Below are positions 26,695 through 35,565 of a DNA stretch of 64,000 bases, piece after piece. The DNA comes from Streptomyces sp. NRRL WC-3742 (lineage in GTDB: Bacteria; Actinomycetota; Actinomycetes; Streptomycetales; Streptomycetaceae). The DNA lies in NCBI RefSeq assembly GCF_000720635.1, contig NZ_JOCF01000013.1, positions 60,765-124,764 on the forward strand, in the 5' to 3' direction. The notes below the pieces were generated by a model. It made no database searches and was not told the DNA's origin. It saw only the letters and a list, made by a program, of their open reading frames with translations. The translations under genes were made by a program, and so were the position numbers. Each line of letters starts with the position of its first letter. Positions within the stretch are counted from its first letter, which is position 1.

Positions 26695-27615
26695 ATGCTC
26701 ACGAAGGCGCCCCTCCAGGGCTACCTCCTCGAAGAAGCCCTGGCCCGGCTGCTGCGCAACAGCGGCTACCGGCTCCTCAGCCACACCGGGGACGACCGTG
26801 CCGAGCTGACCACCTCCCAGGACGGCTCACTCGCCGTTCGCGGACGCGGCGCCCGCCATCAGGTCGACGTACTCGGGCAGTTCGCGTTCACGCCGGCGTT
26901 CTCGCTGCCGGTCCGGATGTTTCTTGAGGCCAAGTCCTACAACGAGCGTTGCGGTCTGTCGATTGTCCGCAACGCGCACGGCGTCGTTCGCGATATCAAC
27001 CAGAACTTCGCCCTTCCCGAGCTGAGGAATCCGGCCAGCAGCGACCACGGCACTGCCCGGCCGCGCCGCCGCTACCACTACGTCTACGTACTCTTCTCCA
27101 CCAGCGGCTTCACCAAGGATGCCCAACGTTTTGCGCTCGCCCACCAGATATCCCTCGTCGACCTATCAGGCGAGTCCTTCAAGTGGCTACGCGACAGGAT
27201 CGGAACCGCAGCAGACCTGCTCTACACCATCAGTACCCAAAACGGAATCACGAAGTTTCCGGTCAGCTGGCTCCGGGCAGTCCTGCGCAACGAGCTCAAG
27301 ACCGCAGAAATCTCCGAACCAAGCGACATCTCCACGAACGCTCCCCAGTTCACAGCAGTCGCGCTTCCCGTCGTCGAGGGCTTCGCACACAAGCTCACCG
27401 AGAAGCTGAATGGGGGTCAAGGGGTCGCAGGTTCAAATCCTGTCGTCCCGACCAGCGTTTACGCAGGTCGGAGGCCGTTTCCGCTGAGAGGTGGAAGCGG
27501 CCTTGACGTGTTTTCCGGGCCTTGTGAGTGCATTGTGAGGGCGGGTTTTCGCCCGAGCCGAGCGCGCCAGGGGGCGCGGTGCCTCAACTCGCCTTCCGTA
27601 GCTGGGCCCTGGTGA
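26695..27615 (+). pseudogene. Restriction-endonuclease-like gene, 3' end replaced by tRNA-Pro-like att repeat
   Basis: The frame starts at ATG 26695. The first 238 residues look like a real protein: LQGYLLEEALARLLRNSGY is typical of the helix opening Mrr/RecB-like nucleases, and HQVDVLGQF (near 59) with FLEAKSY (near 80) gives the D...E-x-K core of the PD-(D/E)XK fold. From 27411 onward the frame runs into the tRNA-Pro-like repeat and reads non-protein-like sequence (GGQGVAGSNPVVP). The native C-terminus has thus been replaced by integration or recombination at the att sequence. The nuclease core survives, so residual function cannot be excluded. A helicase tail lies upstream; together they may be the wreck of a DNA-restriction locus. 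Confidence 0.7.
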
Positions 27616-27693
27616 CCGACCTTTGGTTCCGGTCTCTGATGATGTGATCCCCGGGTGTGCGCGGGCCGGGGAACTCGATGGGGCCGGCTGAGG
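27411..27693. repeat. 283-bp direct repeat, right copy, opening with 42-bp tRNA-Pro 3' end (att-like)
   Basis: The first 42 bases are identical to 6825-6866; the rest matches 6867-7107 with substitutions but no net length change. Unlike the left copy, the anticodon 5' strand is absent: the repeat begins abruptly inside the nuclease-like gene. The segment from about 27593 is the tail of the same integrase type whose catalytic end survives at 6998-7330. Beyond 27693 the sequence switches to a HEAT-type gene fragment. Together the copies frame a 20.6-kb segment with the PKS locus. Confidence 0.85.
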
Positions 27694-28311
27694 CTCCGCG
27701 ACCGGATACCCGACGCCGCCGAGCGGCTTCGCACCATCCTCACGACAACCGGGGACCGGCGGGAGCGTGCTGCGGCCGTTCTGACCCTCGTCGCCTGGGC
27801 ACAGGACACCAGCGACCTGCTCACCGACCCGGATCCGGCGATACGCGTCTGCGCCGCCCTCGCCCCGCTCCCCTCCGACGACCCGCGCCCCACCGCGATC
27901 CTTCTGGAGGCCCTGTCGGACCCGCACACCGCCGACCACTGGTTCGACGCCGAACCCCTGCCCCAACTCGACGGATGGTTCCGCTTCACCCTCCTCCACG
28001 CCCTGCTCGCCCGCACCACCACCCTGGAAGAAGTCCTGGACGCCGCCTTGGCCTTGATGCCCATGGCCAACGACTTCACCGTCGAACGCGACTGGGGACC
28101 GCTCCTGCTGCGCGCCTTCCCCGACGGCAACGCCGGCGAGGCGGTCCTCACCGACGCCCAGTACCGACTCCTCAGCGCCATCGCGGCCAAGGACGACTGC
28201 TGGGGCAACATCGGCAACAAGATCACATGGCTGCGCCGAGCCGGACTACCGACAGAACGAGACTCCTTCCGCGCGCTCCTGGCAAACCCCCACCGGGCCC
28301 CCGACTTCTGA
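27694..28311 (+). pseudogene. 5'-truncated HEAT-repeat-like protein
   Basis: The frame continues from the right repeat and loses its natural start at the junction near 27693. About 205 residues remain, ending at 28311. They contain helical repeats with the pattern ERAAAVLTLVAWAQD and LLTDPDPAIRVCAALAPL, like HEAT or PBS-lyase repeats found in many actinomycete proteins, then a C-terminal part with DDCWGNIGNKITWLRRAGLPT. Without an N-terminus or ribosome site it is probably not expressed as a functional product. A larger HEAT protein of similar style sits at 44.5-46.7 kb but is not an obvious copy. Confidence 0.6.
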
Positions 28312-28389
28312 CGGCTCGCGGCGAGCTCGGATCCTTGCGGCCCCTGCTGCCCGTCGGGGCCTGGGCCGAGTTCCGGAACCCTCACAGGC

Positions 28390-28996
28390 TCATCCGATGC
28401 CCGGAGCGACCGGGTGCTCAGCTTGGAAGGCCAGCCTGCGTTCGGCGTCCTGCGCGATGTGGTCGAGAACATCGTCGAGTGCCACGAACGCTTCCCACGG
28501 TCGCTGGCGGCCGGCTTCGGCAAGGCGCTCGATCATCAGTTGTTCGAGATCAGTGACGCGCTTGCCCTTCCAGATCTTGTCGGCGAGGCTCACCAGCAGG
28601 TCGTCGGTGCTGATGCCGGGCGTTCCACGATGCGTGGCTGCGGGCGAAGCGGGCGAGTCCCTCGGTGACTCCCCGGGCGATCAGCAGGTCGTGGCCGGCC
28701 ATCTCGTGCGCGGAGCCGGGCCGGGAGAGCTCCTCGGGGCGCAGGATCTTCCCGATGTCGTGGCTGGCGGCTCCGAAGAGGACGGCGTGTCGGTCGAAGT
28801 CCAGCTGGGGGTAGTGCCGTTCGGCCCAGTCGACCAGTTGGTGGGCGACATCGTGGACGGCCCGAAGGTGGGCCGCGAGCCTGGGTGGGGCATACAACTC
28901 TGCGAGGAGGACAGCGACCTGGCGCGGGAGTGGTCGCAGTACGGGGTCGCCGGGCAGGGTGAGGGCTCGCTGCAGCGCGGGGGTCATTCGGGACAC
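28390..28996 (-). pseudogene. HD-domain phosphohydrolase with frameshift
   Basis: From ATG 28996 the frame reads an HD-type hydrolase: VHDVAHQLVDWAERHYP near residue 47, then GAASHDIGK near residue 75 giving the H...HD metal-site pattern, and HEMAGHDLLIARG. Near 28620 the homologous reading shifts by one base into GISTDDLLVSLADKIWKG and continues to a stop at 28390. A single extra base in a run of C near 28622 would explain this. The uninterrupted product would be about 200 residues. Either the gene is recently inactivated or there is a sequencing error. A rightward DUF4240 gene starts 45 bp away on the other strand. Confidence 0.7.
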
Positions 28997-29040
28997 GGTA
29001 GGCCCTTAAATGTCGGACCCTGCTGCAAGGGTGGCTGGTC

Positions 29041-29619
29041 ATGGACATCGACGGGTTCTGGAATGTGATCGGGGCAGCGCGGGCCGCAAGCAGCAGTCCG
29101 CACGGCAGGGCGTTCGCCGAGGCGCTGGTGGACCAGTTGGCGCGGCTCCCGCAGGAGGAGATCCTCGCCTATCAGGAGCGTTTCGACGAGGTGCACGGCG
29201 CCGTGTACCGCTGGGACGTGTGGGCCGCCGCCTATCTCATCGGGGGAGGCTGCTCGGATGACAGCTTCATGGACTTCCGGGCCGGCCTGATCGCCCTCGG
29301 GCGGGACTGGTACGAGCTGGCAGCCGCTCATCCGGACGATCTGGCGGGCCACCCCGCAGTGATCGAAGCCGCCGCCGGGGGCGACGACTACGTGATCTTC
29401 GACGAGGATGTGAACTACGTGGCCAGCCGCGCGTTCGAACGCCTCACGGGGGACGCTGATGCCTTGTACGAGGCGTGGAAGCGCCATCGGGCCGGGCAGG
29501 ATCTGGATACGGCGCATGAGTCCGATATGGGCGAGGACTTCGACTTCGACGACGCTGACGAGATGCACCGCCGCCTTCCCCGCCTTGCTGCCCTCTACCT
29601 CGGGTCACCCGTCGGCTGA
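29041..29619 (+). CDS. DUF4240 family protein
   Basis: The 192-residue product starts MDIDGFWNVIGAAR, the characteristic opening of DUF4240 proteins. Other family features are FDEVHGAVYRWDVWAAAYLI near residue 49 and GGCSDDSFMDFRAGLIALG near residue 70. The C-terminal third is acidic (GEDFDFDDADEMHRRLP). It is predicted soluble with no signal peptide. The family is common in Streptomyces and has no established biochemical role. It lies between gene fragments and an unknown protein and shares no clear operon. Confidence 0.9.
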   Translation: MDIDGFWNVIGAARAASSSPHGRAFAEALVDQLARLPQEEILAYQERFDEVHGAVYRWDVWAAAYLIGGGCSDDSFMDFRAGLIALGRDWYELAAAHPDDLAGHPAVIEAAAGGDDYVIFDEDVNYVASRAFERLTGDADALYEAWKRHRAGQDLDTAHESDMGEDFDFDDADEMHRRLPRLAALYLGSPVG

Positions 29620-29749
29620 GACGCGTCAGCACCTTGAAGGGCGTCGCTACCCGAATGGGGCCGTTGTCCCGGCTGGTTGCCGACGTCCCTTGTGCGCGGT
29701 ATGGCGGTGACGGTGCGGGTTGTCACTGGGGTCCGCTTGGATGGTCGGC

Positions 29750-30409
29750 ATGACCGTCAACGATGTCGCCCGTTCTCTGCCCGATCCTGACGTCCTGCGG
29801 GACCACTGCCGGGCTTTGGCGATGCTGGATGCAATCCTCAGCCCCGATTGGTCCTCGCGCTACTACTCCTTCGACGCGCGGTGGTCGCCGACGGAGGAGA
29901 TGGCGTCGATGCGCAACGGTTCGGGGGACGAATACTCGATCGTCTTCGCTCCGGCCGGTGTGTACGTCCGGGGCTTCGACCATGAGTCGCCGATGAGCCC
30001 CTACGCCGAGGACGGAGTGTGGCCGGGCGTGGTGGACTCCGTTCCGGAAGAGTTCCGGTCGTGCGTCGAGGAACCCGCGTTCAGCGACGACGGCGTTCCG
30101 ACGGTGACGGCCTGCCTGTGGCGTAGGACGACTGATGAGAGCTGGCAGACGGGGGAGATCGACTTCCCGGAGGGCCATGTCGACCCCGACGGGGCCGACT
30201 GGTTGTTCCGGCTCCTCGCCGACCGATCTCCGGAGGCGTACGCGAGCTTCGCCGTCGACTACTACGAAGTACCAGTCGACCTGGATACCGTCCGGCATAT
30301 CTGTGCTCTGCGGCCGCTCACCGATGACGTGGTGCTTGCCCTCAACGCCGAGCTGACCCTCGCAGACCTTGCCGAGGACATCGCCGAGATCGGCTACCCC
30401 ACGACGTAG
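29750..30409 (+). CDS. Hypothetical actinomycete protein
   Basis: From the ATG at 29750 the product is 219 residues, acidic and soluble. Recognisable stretches are MTVNDVARSLPDPDVLRDHCRALAMLDAIL at the start, SIVFAPAGVYVRGFDHESPMSPY near residue 65 and a C-terminal part with LDTVRHICALRPLTDDVVLALN. This resembles a widespread but uncharacterised Streptomyces protein type. An upstream in-frame ATG at 29720 is a less likely start. No domain with known function was recognised. It is convergent with the SIMPL-domain gene. Confidence 0.75.
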   Translation: MTVNDVARSLPDPDVLRDHCRALAMLDAILSPDWSSRYYSFDARWSPTEEMASMRNGSGDEYSIVFAPAGVYVRGFDHESPMSPYAEDGVWPGVVDSVPEEFRSCVEEPAFSDDGVPTVTACLWRRTTDESWQTGEIDFPEGHVDPDGADWLFRLLADRSPEAYASFAVDYYEVPVDLDTVRHICALRPLTDDVVLALNAELTLADLAEDIAEIGYPTT

Positions 30410-30577
30410 GAACCGGGGGCAGCCGCAGGTGGGCTGTCGGTGCCCACCCGCGGCCAACTGTCCTCGCGTCGGCGGCTCGGCATCAGAAGGCGGTGATCCG
30501 TGGGTGCTCGTATGGACCGGTGTGGGCTACCTACGATCGTCGGCCGGTGATCGGATCAGGGCTCAGTGTGTGCGTGG

Positions 30578-31225
30578 TCAGCCGCTGATGAGGGAGAAGC
30601 CGAGGACCACTCCTGCTGAGACGCTGATCTTGCCGGGGGTGAGGTCACCGTCCCCGCTGCCGTCGCCGCTGGAACGGTGACTGCGGTAGCTGTTCTGCAG
30701 ATGGTCGGAGTCGATGTCCTTGATGTGGATGACAGGGCCGAGTCGGGCTCCGGCCGCCTCCGCGTAGAGCGCTGCCTTCTCCCGTGCGGCTGCGACGGCG
30801 GCCGCGCGGGCCTTGGCTCGCAGCTCCTTCTTGGCCTGAACGTCGAAGGTGACCCCGTCGACCTGGTTGGCTCCGGCGTCGACCACGTCCACCAGGACCG
30901 TCTCCAGCCTGTCCAGCTCCCGGAGCTCGATCACGAACGAGGCAGTGCACTCGTAGCCGAGGAACTTGCGCTCGCCGCCGTACGTCCAGGAGGACTTCAG
31001 GTCCAGCTGGGACGTGGAGACCGCGGAGTCGGGGACGTTGTGGTTCCGCAGGGCCTCGCGGACCTGGTTGACCGCTGCCCGGGTGACCTCAAAGGCATCA
31101 CCGGGCTTCTGCCGTGTCTGGTTGATCGCGACCCGCAGCCGAGCGAGGTCCGGCGCGGCGTCCACGCTGGCAGCGCCGAAGACGGACATGCCCCAGGGGT
31201 TCTCTATGGATTGAGTGCCGTTCAT
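30578..31225 (-). CDS. SIMPL-domain (DUF541) protein
   Basis: The product is 215 residues from the ATG at 31225; another ATG nine bases upstream is equally possible. The family pattern is clear: GMSVFGAASVDAAPDLARLRVAINQTR at the start, a middle V-P-D-S-A-V-S-T-S-Q-L-D-L-x-S-S-W-T-Y segment, and AAAVAAAREKAALYAEAAGARLG near residue 140, typical of DUF541/SIMPL proteins. Unlike most secreted bacterial members no signal peptide is visible, so it is probably cytoplasmic. The function of this family is poorly defined. It is convergent with the upstream hypothetical gene. Confidence 0.85.
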   Translation of the reverse strand: MNGTQSIENPWGMSVFGAASVDAAPDLARLRVAINQTRQKPGDAFEVTRAAVNQVREALRNHNVPDSAVSTSQLDLKSSWTYGGERKFLGYECTASFVIELRELDRLETVLVDVVDAGANQVDGVTFDVQAKKELRAKARAAAVAAAREKAALYAEAAGARLGPVIHIKDIDSDHLQNSYRSHRSSGDGSGDGDLTPGKISVSAGVVLGFSLISG

Positions 31226-31403
31226 GGCATGCATCCAACCAGCCGGGTATGCATGTCAGCAGGTGGATTTCCGTGGCAAGAGAGCTGGGCTGCCGGCGCT
31301 GGCTGGAGGACGACGCAGATGACTGGGTCGCTCGCGGGGAGGCCCTGACCTTGGCGGCCTGCCGGTCGATAGCGTGTCCGACATGGTGACCTTGGCGGAG
31401 CTG

Positions 31404-31622
31404 AAGAGGTGGCCGTAGAGGTTGATCGTGGTGGCGAGGGTGGAGTGGCGCAGGGTCTTGGAGACGACGGCCAGGAGTTCGGCGGTGCGCTTGCGGAGCT
31501 GGTCGAGGACCCACTGGGGCCGCAGCGGCGTGTTGCCGGGGCGGGCGAAGACCGGGTCCTCCAACTGGCCTTCGGGGTGGGCGTTCATCTGGAGGGTGGC
31601 CTGGCGGTGGAGGGCGGTCGGG
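31404..31622 (-). pseudogene. Remnant of tyrosine integrase catalytic domain
   Basis: About 73 residues align with the C-terminal domain of the intact integrase at 5-6.3 kb: LSPTALHRQATLQ, then LRPQWVLDQLRKRTAEL, VVSKTLRHSTLATTINLYGHL. The segment holding the H-x-x-R catalytic box (HDLRHTAAS) has been deleted between RTAEL and LAVVSK. The N-terminal domains are also missing. It is dead and directly abuts copy 2 of the 246-bp repeat. Confidence 0.85.
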
Positions 31623-31866
31623 CTGAGATGAGGCCGCTCGCTGAAAGCCCGACAGATCCCGATCACAGGCAGTACCTGTGGCGGGGTGGTCGGCCTGGGG
31701 GCCGTTTTGGGACCACACCTGATGAGCGCCTATGGACGCCGATGATCGGAAACGGACCCTCGTGCGCAGAGTAAACACTGAGTCACCGTCGGCACTTCGC
31801 AGTGCCACTTCCGCCGATGAGTTCCAACTCGCGTTGAGCTCATGGTGGTTGAGTAACAAGAAGGCC
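31621..31866. repeat. 246-bp dispersed repeat, copy 2
   Basis: Partner of 6534-6779, same length and orientation, with substitutions. It follows the integrase remnant just as copy 1 lies near an intact integrase of the same type, supporting descent from one integrated element type. The 145 bp from here to the LysR start hold no recognised feature. Confidence 0.75.
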
Positions 31867-32011
31867 CTGTGGAGGAAGGCCACGGTTCGTCCGTGACCAG
31901 AGCTCGGAGAGACAACTGTGCCGACCGAGGTCGAACGGGCTTCGGATGGACGTCCGGCGTATTACCGACGTACCCCTATTCGACTGCATCCGATCTCCAT
32001 ACCATCTCGCC

Positions 32012-32989
32012 ATGGAGCTCGAACTCCGGCACCTCCGGATCATCTGCAGCATCGCGGACAGCGGCAGCCTGACGAGGGCCGCCGCGTCCTTGCGGCTGAC
32101 CCAGCCCGGCCTCAGCGCCCAGTTGACGCGGATCGAGCGGGTGCTGGGTGGCGAGCTGTTCAGCCGCGCGCCGTCGGGGGTCGTCCCGACAGCGTTCGGG
32201 GAGGTGGTCCTCGGCAGGGCACGGGCGGTGTTGCCGACCTTCGACGAACTGCTGGCGGTCACCGCCCTCGCCGCGCAGACGGACTGCTCGCCGCGCCGGT
32301 TCCGGCTCGGCTCCGTCAACGCTCCGTTGCTCGGCGGGTTGATCACGGCGATCAGGTCGCACCATCCGGAGGCCGAGATCAGTTCGCGGGGCCAGGGGTG
32401 CCCGGTCCCGCTCGTCGAGGACATCGCGGGCGGCCGTCTCGAAGCGGCTGTGGTGGGCGACAGCCCCGGCTACGAACTCGCGCCTCCTGTCGGTGTTGCC
32501 GTCGAGCCGATCGCCTCCGAACCGCTCTTCGTGGCGCTGCCTGCGGCTCATCCGCTGGCGGCGTTGGAGGAGATCGCGCTGGAGGACCTTGAGGACGAGG
32601 ATTGGGCTGCTCCCCGTCCGGACAACGACCGGATCCGTGAGTACTGGTCCAGGACCCTGTTCGTCCTGGGCCATCGTCTGCGTGTCGTCCATGAGGTGGA
32701 AGGCCGGCTCGTCCTGGACGTCGTCCGCGGCGGCCATGCGGTGAGCTTCTGTCAGGCCACGTTCGAGGAGATGCCGGGCATCTCCGTACGGCCGATCGCC
32801 GGCAATCCGCTCTGGTACCGGCATCTGCTCGCCTGGCACCAGGAGGGGCCGCTGGCGCCGCTGGGCCCCTCGCTCGTGGAGACCGTCACCGAGGCGTACC
32901 GGATGGCAGCCGCTCGCAGCGGGGTTTACCGGAGCTGGCTTGAACGCCAGGGGGCCGCCACGCCGGCCCAGGGTGTGGCGGCCTGTTGA
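32012..32989 (+). CDS. LysR-family transcriptional regulator
   Basis: The 325-residue product starts at ATG 32012, chosen because it places MELELRHLRIICSIADSGSL exactly as in LysR regulators; an upstream ATG at 31946 would add an atypical 22-residue lead. The winged HTH covers residues 1-60 (LTRAAASLRLTQPGLSAQLTRIERVLG, LFSRAPSGVVPT). The periplasmic-binding-like effector domain follows from about 90. The ligand is unknown. LysR proteins often control a divergent neighbour, but here the left side holds only repeats and fragments, while the peptide-uptake operon to the right is convergent. Its target cannot be read from position alone. Confidence 0.92.
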   Translation: MELELRHLRIICSIADSGSLTRAAASLRLTQPGLSAQLTRIERVLGGELFSRAPSGVVPTAFGEVVLGRARAVLPTFDELLAVTALAAQTDCSPRRFRLGSVNAPLLGGLITAIRSHHPEAEISSRGQGCPVPLVEDIAGGRLEAAVVGDSPGYELAPPVGVAVEPIASEPLFVALPAAHPLAALEEIALEDLEDEDWAAPRPDNDRIREYWSRTLFVLGHRLRVVHEVEGRLVLDVVRGGHAVSFCQATFEEMPGISVRPIAGNPLWYRHLLAWHQEGPLAPLGPSLVETVTEAYRMAAARSGVYRSWLERQGAATPAQGVAAC

Positions 32990-33064
32990 GTGGTGGCCCC
33001 CCGCGGACCGCGTTCCTGGCCTGGGACGTGACCTGTGGTGTGGGGAACTCTTGATCAAGCGGAT

Positions 33065-34243
33065 CTACTGTTTGGTGATCCGGACGGTGTCGGAGAGCGG
33101 CCCGCGGCGCAGCACGTCGATCTTCACGCCCGTGCTGGGGTCGGTGAAGGACTGGCCGGGCCGGTAGGCGGCCATGTCGAGGCCGGTGCAGCCGTTCGGC
33201 GGGGTGGCGCCCGGGTTGCCGTCGACCACCTGGACGGGACCGTTTCCGGTCTGGGTGGAGGTGTCGACCTTGTAGATGAGCACGCCGGTGGAGCATGCCT
33301 TGGCGTCCCCGGTGACAGCCCGGCGGGATTCGGCGACGTACGCAGTGCTCTCGCCGGTGCGGATCACCGCGATCTTGGTTCCGCCGGGTCGTTCGACGGC
33401 CTTCAGGTGGACGGTGCGGCTGCCGGAGGCGGGCAGGCAGGCGACCTGGTGGTCGTCGATCCAGCCGAACTTCCAGCGTTCCCAGCCGGTGTGCTGCGGT
33501 GCGGGTCCGGCGATGTCGCCCATGAGGTCCCAGCCGCCGACGTAGCGGTGGACGTCGGCGGCGGTGAAGGCGTAGAGGTCGGGCAGGCCGAAGGTATGGG
33601 AGGTCTCGTGGTCGGCGACCTTGTAGCCCCAGCGGTACATGTCCTGGCCGAAGGTGATCGCCCACTTGATCCGCTTGCCGTCGGCCGTGATGCCGGCGGT
33701 GGTGGGGTCGTAGAGGTAGGTGGGCGAGAAGGTGATCGCGGAGGCGGACTTGGCGGGGACGATGTACAGCATGTCGTACGCGGAGAAGTCGACGTACGGG
33801 TCGGCGGCTTGGACGGCCTGCTTCACGTACAGCTCGTGCTGCTCGAAGCCGATGCCACGTTGGAAGCCGTAGGAGGCGGACTCCTGGGGCATGTGGATCC
33901 AGCGGTTCAGCGGTGTGATGTCCAGTCGGGTGCGGCCGTAGGAGTCCTGCTTCATCCAGTCGGCCGCCGGGGCGAGTTGGCGGTAGTAGTCGGTGAGGGA
34001 TCCGGTGGCCGGGGCGTCGGGGAAGTCGACGAACAGCATGAGGACGTGCTTGGTGCCCAGCGGCTGCTGGAACTGGGTGTAGTCGGTGCCCAGGCCCTCG
34101 TCCGTCCATCCGGTCCTGCCGGGCAGGGCGCAGTTGGCGGCCGGGGCTGAGGTGGTGGGCTGGGTGGTGTCCGCGAGGGCCGGGGTGGCGGCGATCACTG
34201 GGAGGGCCGCGGCCAGGGCGGCGGCGAGGGATTTGAGTCTCAT
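33065..34243 (-). CDS. Secreted M6-type (immune inhibitor A-like) metalloprotease
   Basis: The 392-residue product starts MRLKSLAAALAAALPVIAATPALAD, a classical Sec signal peptide with cleavage near residue 25. The zinc site HETSHTFGLPD near residue 213 gives H-E-x-x-H with the family context, and GGWDLMGD near residue 240 matches the downstream segment of M6 proteases. It is shorter than full immune-inhibitor-A proteins and lacks obvious C-terminal binding modules. It lies 38 bp downstream of the alpha/beta hydrolase ending the peptide-uptake operon, in the same direction. A plausible picture is extracellular proteolysis feeding peptides to the transporter. It may have its own promoter in the short gap. 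Confidence 0.9.
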   Translation of the reverse strand: MRLKSLAAALAAALPVIAATPALADTTQPTTSAPAANCALPGRTGWTDEGLGTDYTQFQQPLGTKHVLMLFVDFPDAPATGSLTDYYRQLAPAADWMKQDSYGRTRLDITPLNRWIHMPQESASYGFQRGIGFEQHELYVKQAVQAADPYVDFSAYDMLYIVPAKSASAITFSPTYLYDPTTAGITADGKRIKWAITFGQDMYRWGYKVADHETSHTFGLPDLYAFTAADVHRYVGGWDLMGDIAGPAPQHTGWERWKFGWIDDHQVACLPASGSRTVHLKAVERPGGTKIAVIRTGESTAYVAESRRAVTGDAKACSTGVLIYKVDTSTQTGNGPVQVVDGNPGATPPNGCTGLDMAAYRPGQSFTDPSTGVKIDVLRRGPLSDTVRITKQ

Positions 34244-34281
34244 CTCCGGGTTCCTCTTCCTACGGGAGGGGGTGGCGTAAG

Positions 34282-35565
34282 TCAGCTGCGGCCGGCGGCG
34301 AGGTCCATCAGGCGGGCGAGGACGCGGTCGCCGGAGGCGGTCACGCCGTCGTGCTCCCACTCGTTGGTGACCCAGGTGCGCATGGCGCCGACCGTGCGGG
34401 CGGTGCGCAGGGACAGACCGGCGTCGACGTACATGTCGTCGTGGTAGACGGCGGCGGCGACGGGGATCCGGTTGGCGGTGAGGCGGGCCGGGTCGTAGAG
34501 GTCGGGCCAGTCGGTGCGTTCGGCGAGCAGGTGGACGGCCTCGCCGAACGGGCGGAGGGTGGCGATCTCCTCGAACATCCAGGGGTAGAACATCTCGCCG
34601 GTGAGCAGCAGCGGGTCGGCGTTCTCGGCGAACTCGGGGTGTTCGGCCATCGCCCGGGCGGCGGCCCAGCCGGTGGCGGCGCCGAGGTGGCCGTAGATGG
34701 ATTCCTGGAGGACGGCGAACAGCGGGTTGTCGGTGAACGAGGTCAGGTTCATCGCTTGGTGCAGGAAGGTGGCCGAGGGTTCGCCGTCCGGGTCGAGCGC
34801 CTCGTCGAGCAGCCAGTGCAGGCGTTCGGCGCCGCCTCCCATGCCGAGTATCAGGCCGAGGGCGCGCAGCCGGCGGACGGTGAGCCGGTCGCCGTCGGGG
34901 AGGCGGGCCGGGTGCCGGTCGAGGAGGTCGGCGAGCCTGCGGAGGAGTTCGCGGTCGGCGGGGTAGCGGGTGTAGTACGCGGTCGTCTTCTCCCGGACCC
35001 GGGGATAGGTGGCGGCGTAGACGTCGTCGGCGGTGGCGTCGAGGCCGGGCAGGCCGCCGGTGATGTAGCAGGCGCGCAGGCCCTCGGGGGCGGTGGAGAG
35101 GTAGCTGAGGGTGAGGAAGCCGCCGTAGCTCTGCCCGAGGGTCTCCCAGGGCTGGTCCCCGCACAACTGGCGTCGGATCAGTTCCGCGTCGGTGACGATC
35201 GAGTCGGCGCGGAAGTGGGCGAGATGGTGGGCCAGTTCCCGGGCGGAGCCGAACCGGGCAGCGGTCCGTGCCGTGACCGGTGTGCTGCGGCCGGTGCCGC
35301 GCTGGTCGAGCAGCAGTACCCGGTGCGTCTTCAGGGCGTGGCCGAGCCAGCCGCCAGTGGCGTTCAGTGGGCGCGGGGACTTGCCGCCGGGGCCGCCCTG
35401 GAGGTACAGCAGCCAGGGCAGCCGGTGGTCGGACTTCGCCGGATCGCACAGTTCCCGGGCGAACACCTCGATCGTCGCGTCGGCGGGGTCGGTGTGGTCG
35501 AGCGGCACGGTGAAGACGTGGTCGGTCACCGCGAGCCCTGGCAAGCGGTAGCTGGACTGGATCAC
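34282..35565 (-). CDS. Alpha/beta hydrolase, prolyl-aminopeptidase-like
   Basis: The 427-residue product starts at GTG 35565, overlapping the upstream ATPase stop by four bases (GTGA). Features match S33-family aminopeptidases: the oxyanion segment LQGGPGGKSPRP near residue 53, LLLDQRGTGRST near residue 85, the nucleophile GQSYGGF near residue 143, and a helical cap of about 150 residues. A C-terminal His is expected in the DDMYVD...WEHDG region. No signal peptide is visible, so it is likely cytoplasmic. As the last gene coupled to an oligopeptide ABC transporter it probably removes N-terminal residues, perhaps proline, from imported peptides. Confidence 0.88.
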   Translation of the reverse strand: MIQSSYRLPGLAVTDHVFTVPLDHTDPADATIEVFARELCDPAKSDHRLPWLLYLQGGPGGKSPRPLNATGGWLGHALKTHRVLLLDQRGTGRSTPVTARTAARFGSARELAHHLAHFRADSIVTDAELIRRQLCGDQPWETLGQSYGGFLTLSYLSTAPEGLRACYITGGLPGLDATADDVYAATYPRVREKTTAYYTRYPADRELLRRLADLLDRHPARLPDGDRLTVRRLRALGLILGMGGGAERLHWLLDEALDPDGEPSATFLHQAMNLTSFTDNPLFAVLQESIYGHLGAATGWAAARAMAEHPEFAENADPLLLTGEMFYPWMFEEIATLRPFGEAVHLLAERTDWPDLYDPARLTANRIPVAAAVYHDDMYVDAGLSLRTARTVGAMRTWVTNEWEHDGVTASGDRVLARLMDLAAGRS

